Below are positions 7,649-13,530 of a stretch of 21,309 nucleotides of DNA, piece by piece. Source of the DNA: Brevifilum sp029548365 (GTDB taxonomy: Bacteria; Chloroflexota; Anaerolineae; Anaerolineales; Anaerolineaceae). The notes beneath the pieces were generated by a model. That model did not search any database. It was not told the origin of the DNA and saw nothing but the letters and a program-made list of their open reading frames with translations. The DNA lies in the NCBI GenBank assembly GCA_035376985.1, contig DAOSSA010000030.1, positions 1 through 21,309 of the forward strand, written 5' to 3'. Made by a program: the position numbers and the translations under genes. Numbering within the stretch: position 1 is the first letter of the stretch; every line of letters begins with the position of its first letter.

Positions 7649-8623
7649 ATGCCATCCAAAACCCAGAACAAAAATGCAACAAAAATTTCAGCAGCGGTTG
7701 GTTTTATCATTTTAACAATTACAGCGACCGTTCTGCTCGTCAATGCCGTTATTCAAAGTTTCTCCATACACCTGGCAGCGGGCATCGCTGTAATTCTTAT
7801 TGCCATTGGCACATTTTTAACGATTTTCACCGAAGGAAAAACGGTCTTCAAGGCTGAATTTGGATCAGTAGGTTTCTCAACAAAACTGTTTGAGTTTATC
7901 GCTGTTTTTGTTGGAAGCATATTAAGTTTCTACCTCAACAACAACCTTGGTTTAGGTTTGGTGGTCGGGTCTGCACTGGTCGGTCTACTGGCGGCGGCGG
8001 TTGCCCCCAAATACGCTGTACCTGCTTATTGCGGTTCTTTCGCAGGCATGTCTTCAGCTGCTTTGTTTCCCGAATACCATGGAATCATTCTAGCCAGCGC
8101 CATTGCAGGCCTTATATTTGTTATCTGCCGGGATGTTTTCGGTGGGTTTGGTGGAAAATTAGGCGCGATGAGCTTTATAAGCGTAATCGCTGCCGGATTG
8201 CTGTTGAGCGGAACATTCGCTACTGCAGCAATTCCAAATTTAAACACCAGCCTTTGGATCCTTCTGACAGCATTAATCGCTGCACCCCTCACCTTCTACC
8301 TGAACACCGTTCTCGGCAAGGGCCCTGTTCTTGCCTCAACTGTAATCAGTTTACTGGCAGGGTTAACTTTGCCGGTGTTGGTTCCAGGAATTGGCGCCCA
8401 GCTCGGTGTTGTGGTCATTTGCTCCAGTTTTACTGGTATGTCAAATGAAAAGCGCAGCCCAAAGTTCTGGTATATGCTGCTTGCCGGGTTATTTACCGGG
8501 TTTCTGTTCATTCTCAGCACGCCGCTCCTGGGCGGATGTGGTGGAAAGCTGGGCACAACGGCCTTTGTCTCCATTATGGCTGTCAACGGATTAACCAGCC
8601 TAGTTAACAAGATGCGCAAATAA
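7649..8623 (+). CDS. Multi-pass membrane protein with internal duplication
   Basis: I do not recognise the family. It has 324 aa, mostly hydrophobic, with about 8-10 membrane segments and short polar ends (MPSKTQNKNATK and NKMRK). Two halves share a pattern: FYLN (94-97), CGSFAGMS (128-135), GGFGGKLG (165-172), then FISVI; and FYLN (216-219), CSSFTGMS (258-265), GGCGGKLG (295-302), then FVSIM. The spacing from the Cys motif to the GGxGGKLG loop is 37 residues in both halves. Duplicated halves with Gly-rich loops are usual in transporters and channels, so transport is a reasonable guess but the substrate is unknown. The ribosome binding site is AGAAAGGA shortly before ATG 7649. It is a stand-alone gene followed by the repeat array. 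Confidence 0.8.
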   Translation: MPSKTQNKNATKISAAVGFIILTITATVLLVNAVIQSFSIHLAAGIAVILIAIGTFLTIFTEGKTVFKAEFGSVGFSTKLFEFIAVFVGSILSFYLNNNLGLGLVVGSALVGLLAAAVAPKYAVPAYCGSFAGMSSAALFPEYHGIILASAIAGLIFVICRDVFGGFGGKLGAMSFISVIAAGLLLSGTFATAAIPNLNTSLWILLTALIAAPLTFYLNTVLGKGPVLASTVISLLAGLTLPVLVPGIGAQLGVVVICSSFTGMSNEKRSPKFWYMLLAGLFTGFLFILSTPLLGGCGGKLGTTAFVSIMAVNGLTSLVNKMRK

Positions 8624-8640
8624 ATCTTCTGTCGCGATAT

Positions 8641-8720
8641 CCCCTCTCCCAACAGCCCCCTTCTCCCTTGCAGGGAGAAGGGTTGGGGATGAGGGTCAGC
8701 ATTATTATTTCCGCATCCTA
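8641..8720. repeat. REP-like palindromic element, left copy
   Basis: An 11-bp perfect stem, CCCTTCTCCCT (8658-8668) with AGGGAGAAGGG (8672-8682) and a 3-nt loop, sits inside outer arms CCCTC..CCCAAC and GTTGGGG..GAGGG, giving a long interrupted hairpin. Its right part (8684-8706, 23 bp) recurs identically at 9501-9523. Confidence 0.75.
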
Positions 8721-9397
8721 ACCAACCCGCGAACAAAGACCCCAGGGGTTTGTGTCGAATCTTCTCAACCCCGCAGTCAAACCCCGGAGGTCTGAAGAAT
8801 AAAGTTTCATCAATATTTTGGTCATAACCCCAACCATCCCGCGAACAAAGACCCCCGGGGTTTGTGTCCAATCTTCTCAACCCCGCAATCAAACCCCGGA
8901 GGTCTGAAGAATAAAGTTTCATCAATATTTTGGTCATANNNNNNNNNNNNNNNNNNNNNNNNNNNNNNNNNNNNNNNNNNNNNNNNNNNNNNNNNNNNNN
9001 NNNNNNNNNNNNNNNNNNNNNNNNNNNNNNNNNNNNNNCGCAATCAAACCCCGGAGGTCTGAAGAATAAAGTTTCATCAATATTTTGGTCATAACCCCAA
9101 CCAACCCGCGAACAAAGACCTCCGGGGTTTTTATCCAATCTTCTCAATCCCGCAATCAAATCTCTGAGGTCTGAAAAGAAAAAGCGATTCGCTCTTTTGA
9201 AATTAACCCCAACCATCCCGCGAACAAAGACCTCCGGGGTTTGTGTCCAATCTTCTCAACCTCGCAATCAAACCCCGGAGGTCTGAAGAATAAAGTTTCA
9301 TCAATATTTTGGTCATAACCCCAACCAACTCGCATATTTAGACCCCCGGGGTTTGTGTCCAATTCTCTCAACCCCGCAATCAAAACCCCGGGGGTCT
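8719..9397. repeat. Array of 112-bp tandem repeats, each with a hairpin
   Basis: Equivalent positions lie at 8731, 8843, then after the gap 9110, 9222 and 9334, always 112 bp apart. Each unit contains AGACCYCCGGGGTTT, a spacer of about 27 nt and AAACCCCGGRGGTCT, a 15-bp inverted repeat (arm pairs 8737-8751/8779-8793, 8849-8863/8891-8905, 9116-9130/9158-9172, 9228-9242/9270-9284, 9340-9354/9383-9397). The rest of the unit (AATAAAGTTTCATCAATATT and flanks) is nearly invariant. Because 112 is not a multiple of 3, the frames open through it shift from unit to unit, so it is not protein-coding. At least six units are visible, one cut by the gap. Confidence 0.9.
8939..9038. other. Assembly gap (100 N) inside the repeat array
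   Basis: A 100-N placeholder where short reads could not be resolved across near-identical repeats. If the 112-bp period holds, the missing length should be 57 plus a multiple of 112, which 100 is not. The copy number is therefore unknown. Confidence 0.97.
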
Positions 9398-9479
9398 TAA
9401 CAGGCAACCTTAATTCCCGGTTTTCACTGTTAGCAGGCTCAAAGTTAAACTCTTCTCTCACGAGTCACACGGATGAGCC

Positions 9480-9536
9480 CTCCTCACCTAACAGCCCCGC
9501 TGGGGATGAGGGTCAGCATTATTCCTCCGCATCCCA
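9480..9536. repeat. REP-like element, right copy (hairpin lost)
   Basis: Shares the 23 identical bases at 9501-9523 and the following TCCGCATCC with the left copy at 8641-8720, in the same orientation, but lacks most of the central 11-bp stem. The two copies bracket the 112-bp array. Confidence 0.7.
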
Positions 9537-9587
9537 TCAAAGAATCTTGAGAAACTGCTGGGCTTTCTCCTTTTCAGGTAAACAAGC

Positions 9588-9593
9588 TATAAT
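9588..9593 (+). promoter_or_regulatory. -10 box of the CAP-LysM gene, probably leaderless
   Basis: Perfect TATAAT ending 9 nt before ATG 9603, the same arrangement as der. No Shine-Dalgarno can fit between. No clear -35 consensus is seen. Confidence 0.55.
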
Positions 9594-9602
9594 AACCTCA
9601 CT

Positions 9603-10571
9603 ATGCGTGAAAAACCGCAGCAGTTGATCCTGCTGATCCTGTTACTCATCCTGGTGTTTTTTATTCAGCCCCAACCGGTACACGCCCAGGCCGGTTCAGC
9701 CGCGGATTTGATCAATGCGGTTAACCAGTTGCGTCAGAGCCAGGGGTTGGCTCCCTATACAGTCGATAGCTACCTGATGGGTTTTGCTCAAAGTCACAGC
9801 GATTACATGGCTTCAATCGGGCAATGGACGCACACACGCGCGGATGGGACAACTTCTTTTGACTATGGGATCAAAGAAAACGTTGCCATGGGCAGCAATA
9901 TGTCCATCCAGCATTGTGTTTACACCATCTGGTCCGATTGGGTTCATCTGCAGACAATGACAGGTTATGCCTCAGGCACGGTTGGCGCAGGGGTGTCCAG
10001 CGCAAACGGGGTTGTTTATTACACCCTCAACGTTTTGCCAAACGAAACCGTGGTCAGGCAGCCAACCACCGTCAGCAGTGAAAACCCCCCGGCACAGCCT
10101 GCAGATTCCAGTCCATCCAGCCTGCTGGTTTCAGCCTCGCAGGTGGACATCGCCACACCCAACCCGGACGGGAGTGTCATCCATACAGTTCGCTACGGGG
10201 AAACATTGTGGGCGATCTCCGAAGCCTATGGCATCCCGATCGATCAAATTTTAACCAACACCGGATTAAGCCAGGGAACCACCCAGGTCTTTGAAGGACA
10301 GGACCTGGTCATCATTCCCCCGGCAGACCCGACTGCCACACCGACGATCACCGCCACCCCCACCCCATCCACCCCAACCCCCACCCAGCCGCGACCCACC
10401 ATGACCCCTTTTCCAACTCGCACCCCCCTGCCAACGCCCACGCCGACCACGCCCCCTTCTGCGCTGCACAGGGCTCTTAGCAACGGGAAGAACCTCGGCC
10501 TGGGGTTAATTCTGGCCAGTGGCTTAGGCATCATCGTCGTTGTATACCTGGGTTTCCTTAAAAAACGATAA
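9603..10571 (+). CDS. Secreted CAP-domain protein with LysM domain and C-terminal anchor
   Basis: 322 aa. A signal peptide (1-28, Leu/Ile-rich core ending PVHA) precedes a CAP/SCP domain (about 32-148) with NQLRQSQGLAPY, SHSDYMA and WTHTRADG typical of bacterial CAP proteins. A LysM domain (about 193-240, HTVRYGETLWAISEAYGIPIDQIL...FEGQDLVIIPP) should bind peptidoglycan or another N-acetylglucosamine polymer. A Pro/Thr linker rich in TPTPT follows (about 241-288), then a single membrane helix (about 297-316) and a KKR end. The protein is predicted to be exported and held at the cell surface; the biochemical role of bacterial CAP domains is mostly unknown. It stands alone, bounded by the repeat array and the leader of the next cluster. 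Confidence 0.9.
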   Translation: MREKPQQLILLILLLILVFFIQPQPVHAQAGSAADLINAVNQLRQSQGLAPYTVDSYLMGFAQSHSDYMASIGQWTHTRADGTTSFDYGIKENVAMGSNMSIQHCVYTIWSDWVHLQTMTGYASGTVGAGVSSANGVVYYTLNVLPNETVVRQPTTVSSENPPAQPADSSPSSLLVSASQVDIATPNPDGSVIHTVRYGETLWAISEAYGIPIDQILTNTGLSQGTTQVFEGQDLVIIPPADPTATPTITATPTPSTPTPTQPRPTMTPFPTRTPLPTPTPTTPPSALHRALSNGKNLGLGLILASGLGIIVVVYLGFLKKR

Positions 10572-10587
10572 TCCCCCCATTTTCCCC

Positions 10588-10617
10588 TTGACAGAACTTA
10601 AAAAGCTGTGATACACT
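10588..10617 (+). promoter_or_regulatory. Promoter of the attenuator leader and GNAT-MFS cluster
   Basis: Perfect TTGACA (10588-10593), an 18-nt spacer and TACACT (10612-10617), 16 bp after the CAP-LysM stop. It is the best -35 match in the window. The transcript would begin about 65 nt before the small ORF and about 370 nt before the first GNAT gene. Confidence 0.65.
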
Positions 10618-10688
10618 TTTCCTGTTAATAATCATGCCTGCAGATCAGGCTAATCAGACAGAATTTTTTCAGAAAGGAAGGCACTCGC

Positions 10689-10787
10689 GTGAACAGAGCT
10701 CATTTTGACAATCATGTGTTGCGGTATCGTTCTGCCGATCCTTTCGGACGCGATCGCCAACCGCGGAGTGCGCCTATTTTTAAGTAG
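10689..10787 (+). CDS. Small ORF, candidate regulatory leader peptide (32 aa)
   Basis: GTG start, 32 codons, TAG stop. A near-ideal Shine-Dalgarno AGAAAGGAAGG (10671-10681) sits 7 nt upstream, stronger than that of most genes here. The peptide begins MNRAHFDNHVLRYRSADPFG and ends with RSAPIFK. It is Arg-rich and contains RYR (12-14) and RDR (21-23), matching the Arg/Lys-X-Arg/Lys pattern known to stall macrolide-bound ribosomes. Two intrinsic terminators follow, then the GNAT and MFS genes. Position, Shine-Dalgarno and terminators point to a leader peptide that senses ribosome stalling. I recognise no homologue, and the function is inference. Confidence 0.6.
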   Translation: MNRAHFDNHVLRYRSADPFGRDRQPRSAPIFK

Positions 10788-10808
10788 CCTTACCTGAATC
10801 AGTACTTG

Positions 10809-10842
10809 GCCACGGGCAAACTCCAAACCCCGTGGCTTTTTT
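10809..10842 (+). terminator. Intrinsic terminator 1 of the leader
   Basis: GCCACGGG (10809-10816) pairs perfectly with CCCGTGGC (10829-10836) over a 12-nt loop, followed at once by TTTTTT. It starts 21 nt after the small-ORF stop and would cut transcripts before the GNAT gene. Its second arm can instead pair with an identical GCCACGGG at 10888-10895. Confidence 0.8.
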
Positions 10843-10883
10843 ATTCTTAACTCAGGATGAATAACCCAATTAGCCAGGAAGCC

Positions 10884-10922
10884 AAAAGCCACGGGATGAC
10901 CCTCAGCTGACTGGCTTTTTTA
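10884..10922 (+). terminator. Terminator 2 of the leader, overlapping an alternative arm
   Basis: AAAAGCCA (10884-10891) can pair with TGGCTTTT (10912-10919), closed inside by GGG/CCC, and ends in a T-run. TAGCCAG (10871-10877) offers another partner for CTGGCT. GCCACGGG at 10888-10895 overlaps the first arm, so pairing with 10829-10836 would open both this terminator and terminator 1. From 10923 to 10990 only the GGAGGAG ribosome binding site is recognisable. Confidence 0.6.
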
Positions 10923-10990
10923 GTTTTGAAAACGAAATCATGCCAGGCTGAACATAGAAACCATTACCGCTTGAAATAGCTGGAGGAGAA

Positions 10991-11989
10991 ATGATGGAAT
11001 CAAAAACAATCAAACGCCTGCGCCCCTTTACCCTGGCAGATGCACAGGCAGTGACGCACCTGTTTAATACCTGTTCACGGGCAACTACCGGGCATGATGA
11101 ATTTGAGCTGGACAGCATGATCAACGACTGGAACACACCAGGTTTCGATTTTGAGAAAACGGTTCGTGTTTTAGAAAATGAGCAAGGCGAAATTATCGGC
11201 TACATTGAAGTTTGGGATAGCTCAGAGCCGCATGTCAACAAGTCCATGTATGGCTTGCTCCATCCTGATCATTGGGATGATGATCAGTATCGCGCCCTGT
11301 TAAGCTGGGCTGAAACCTGCGCCAGAGAACGCATTAGCCTGGCTCCCGATGGATCCCGGGTGGTTATGATGCAATATACACAAAACAAGGATTTGCGTCG
11401 TAAAAAAGCAATGGAAGCCTATGGGTTCAGCCTGGTCAGGCATTACTACCGGATGGGAATTGAGCTGGGGAGCAGTCCTCAATCCCCCATGTTCCCTGAA
11501 GGAATCAAGGTCATGACAATTGATATCAACACAGAACTCAAAGCGGCGTTGCTGGCATTGGATGACGGCTTTAAAGACCATTGGGGTCATGTTGAACGAT
11601 CCATCGATGATCAACTGGTCCGATGGCAGCACTATTTACAAACCGACAAGGATTTTGACCCTACACTTTGGTTCTTAGCAAAATCGGAGGGGCAAATTGT
11701 GGGCCTCATTCGCTGCAATCCCAGAACTGTCGAGGACCCGCAAATGGGCTGGGTTTCTCAATTATGTGTCCGTCAGCCGTGGCGGCGCCAGGGCTTGGGG
11801 ATGGCGTTATTACTGATGGCATTTGCCGAATTTCATCGCCGTGGGAACAAACGCGTCGGACTGATCGTTGATGCCGCCAGCATGACCAATGCGACTCGCC
11901 TGTATGAGAAAGCCGGCATGCACATCGCCCGACAATCCGATGCCTATGAATTTGAACTGCGCCCGGGTGAGCGTTTGGATACCACTTAG
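10991..11989 (+). CDS. Tandem GNAT-family acetyltransferase (first of two paralogues)
   Basis: 332 aa, two GNAT folds. The N-terminal copy (about 8-158) is degenerate. The C-terminal copy (about 172-323) has the acetyl-CoA pyrophosphate loop in RQPWRRQGLGMAL (261-273) and the usual NATRLYEKAGM end. It shares FKDHWGHV (194-201) with the protein at 13531, so the two are paralogues. Such two-domain GNATs resemble mycothiol-synthase-like proteins; the substrate here is unknown, possibly a small amine or a drug. GGAGGAG lies just upstream and favours the second ATG (10994) by spacing, so the true start may be 3 nt later. First gene after the attenuator; the MFS gene follows 57 bp on. Confidence 0.85.
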   Translation: MMESKTIKRLRPFTLADAQAVTHLFNTCSRATTGHDEFELDSMINDWNTPGFDFEKTVRVLENEQGEIIGYIEVWDSSEPHVNKSMYGLLHPDHWDDDQYRALLSWAETCARERISLAPDGSRVVMMQYTQNKDLRRKKAMEAYGFSLVRHYYRMGIELGSSPQSPMFPEGIKVMTIDINTELKAALLALDDGFKDHWGHVERSIDDQLVRWQHYLQTDKDFDPTLWFLAKSEGQIVGLIRCNPRTVEDPQMGWVSQLCVRQPWRRQGLGMALLLMAFAEFHRRGNKRVGLIVDAASMTNATRLYEKAGMHIARQSDAYEFELRPGERLDTT

Positions 11990-12046
11990 ACAAAACCCGC
12001 TATGAACAAAGCGACAAAAGCAAGTCATTAAGGACATTAAAACTTC

Positions 12047-13321
12047 ATGGAAACAACAAACACGACATCACAGAAGAAAACAAAACAGCGCATCCTTTCC
12101 AACACCCTGATTGTGTTTATGGTGGCGATGGTATTCGCCAACATTGCCGGTGAAATGTACATGACCATGCTGCCGCTGTATATGCGCTACCTGGGCGCAG
12201 ATGTGGTTCAAATTGGCGTATTCTTCACTGTCTCACAAATTATTCCCCTGATCCTGCAGGTGCTGGGGGGCTGGGTTTCTGATACCATCGGGCGTTTGCG
12301 GAGTGTAGCCCTGGGCAGCGTGATCGGTCTGGGTGCGTACATCAGTCCGATCTTTGTGCCTACATGGCAGTGGCTCTACCTGACAGAGGGCCTGAATGCC
12401 ATGACACGTTCGCTGATTGGCCCCAGCTTCGGCGCCTTTATCGCTGAAGAGACCAGTGAAGAGCACCGCGGCAAGGTTTACGGCATTACCGATACCATCT
12501 ACTCCGTGGTGACGGTGATCGGGCCTCCGCTGGCAGGCTGGCTGGCGGATACTTATGGATTCCGGATCATGTTGACCGTTGCTGCTGGCATTTATGTTTG
12601 CGCCACGATCATCCGCGTGTTCCTGTCAAAAATTGCTGGTAAAAGAGATTCGGATATTTCTCGAGAAAGCTTCTCGTTTAAAACAATGGGAAACAACTTT
12701 AAAACCATTTTTGGGTTAGCGATCGCTGGCGGCGTGCTCACTTGGTTGTTGCTCACCGACGGTGTTCGCGATATCGCCTTTTCACTCTCATTCCGTTTGA
12801 TGCCGGTTTACCTGGAAGACATCGCTGGTCTTAATTTGCAGCAAATTGGCTGGCTGACCTCCTTCTTTGGCATCGCCATGATGGTGACCACCATCCCCGC
12901 AGGCTGGTTTGCAGACCGGTTCAGCGAGCGTGCCGCCATCGCCCTGGGGTTTATCCTGGAATTCGTGGCGCTGGTAATGATGATCAACGTGGATGCCTTC
13001 ATCGGTTTCGCCGCTGCCTGGATCATTTTTGGTGTGGGCGTTGGGTTGCTCTCCCCGGCTTATCAATCGCTGCTCAGCAAGGCGCTGCCAGAAAGGTTGC
13101 TTGGTACAGGATTTGGGCTGATCCACGCCAGCCTAGGCGTTTTCTCTCTACCCGCCCCAGCCATCGGATCCTTCCTGTGGAAGGCCATCAGCCCGCAAGC
13201 GCCCTTTTATATCACGGCTGTTTTTGCCCTCATCACCGTGATCCCGGCATGGCTGAAGTTCAAGCTGAGCGCACACGATTTAGAACGAGCAGCACAGGCT
13301 AATGGCAATCATCAGCGCTAA
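12047..13321 (+). CDS. MFS transporter (first of two)
   Basis: 424 aa, about 12 membrane helices, cytosolic N-tail rich in T, K and Q. The MFS signature A between helices 2 and 3 reads GGWVSDTIGRLRSVALG (about 78-94), and the second half repeats it as AGWFADRFSERAAIALG. The proton-linked drug efflux families carry this pattern, as do many other MFS groups, so the substrate is not set by sequence. The weak AAGGA ribosome binding site lies about 11 nt before ATG 12047. It lies 57 bp after the first GNAT gene on the same strand and is probably co-transcribed. Export of a compound modified by the neighbouring acetyltransferase, or of the unmodified drug, is an inference. Confidence 0.9.
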   Translation: METTNTTSQKKTKQRILSNTLIVFMVAMVFANIAGEMYMTMLPLYMRYLGADVVQIGVFFTVSQIIPLILQVLGGWVSDTIGRLRSVALGSVIGLGAYISPIFVPTWQWLYLTEGLNAMTRSLIGPSFGAFIAEETSEEHRGKVYGITDTIYSVVTVIGPPLAGWLADTYGFRIMLTVAAGIYVCATIIRVFLSKIAGKRDSDISRESFSFKTMGNNFKTIFGLAIAGGVLTWLLLTDGVRDIAFSLSFRLMPVYLEDIAGLNLQQIGWLTSFFGIAMMVTTIPAGWFADRFSERAAIALGFILEFVALVMMINVDAFIGFAAAWIIFGVGVGLLSPAYQSLLSKALPERLLGTGFGLIHASLGVFSLPAPAIGSFLWKAISPQAPFYITAVFALITVIPAWLKFKLSAHDLERAAQANGNHQR

Positions 13322-13347
13322 AACCGCTTTGAGCATGCTTGTTGGTT

Positions 13348-13487
13348 CTGCAGGGCTGGACGAAACAGACCTGGATCGGGTTGATTGCCCGGGTTGGATT
13401 TGTTCCCAAAAACAAGGTGAGGTTTGCCGCTTCCCGGATCGTCAACTCTCCCTGTTCTGTGGGGGTGCCCATCGTCCAGCCCTGCAG
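13348..13487. repeat. 140-bp inverted-repeat element between MFS and GNAT genes
   Basis: CTGCAGGGCTGGACGA (13348-13363) and TCGTCCAGCCCTGCAG (13472-13487) form a perfect 16-bp inverted repeat. The arms continue imperfectly inward: GGGTTGATTGCCCGGG near 13378-13393 resembles the reverse complement of the stretch before the right arm (12 of 16 match). It fills most of the 209-bp gap after the first MFS gene. Frames run open through it, but without a start signal or recognisable product. It could be a MITE-like insert or a long RNA hairpin. Confidence 0.6.
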
Positions 13488-13530
13488 GTTTATTCAAATA
13501 ATTGTTATGAAAGTAAATGGTGGCATACTG

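Noticed and set aside
8719..9397. CRISPR array
   Set aside because: The 112-bp units are repetitive throughout, including what would be spacers, and no cas genes are present.
8296..9461. Long minus-strand open frames through the 112-bp array (repeated FFRPPGFDC-type peptide)
   Set aside because: The unit length is not a multiple of 3, so frames drift between units, and no start signals or protein-like constraint are seen. These are translations of a non-coding repeat.
10650..10892. 80-aa minus-strand frame over the leader region
   Set aside because: It has no ribosome binding site and lies opposite the promoter, small ORF and terminators of the plus strand.
13339..13530. 64-codon N-terminal extension of the second GNAT protein
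   Set aside because: It runs through the inverted-repeat element, has no Shine-Dalgarno, and the GNAT homology begins only after MKKLEIL.
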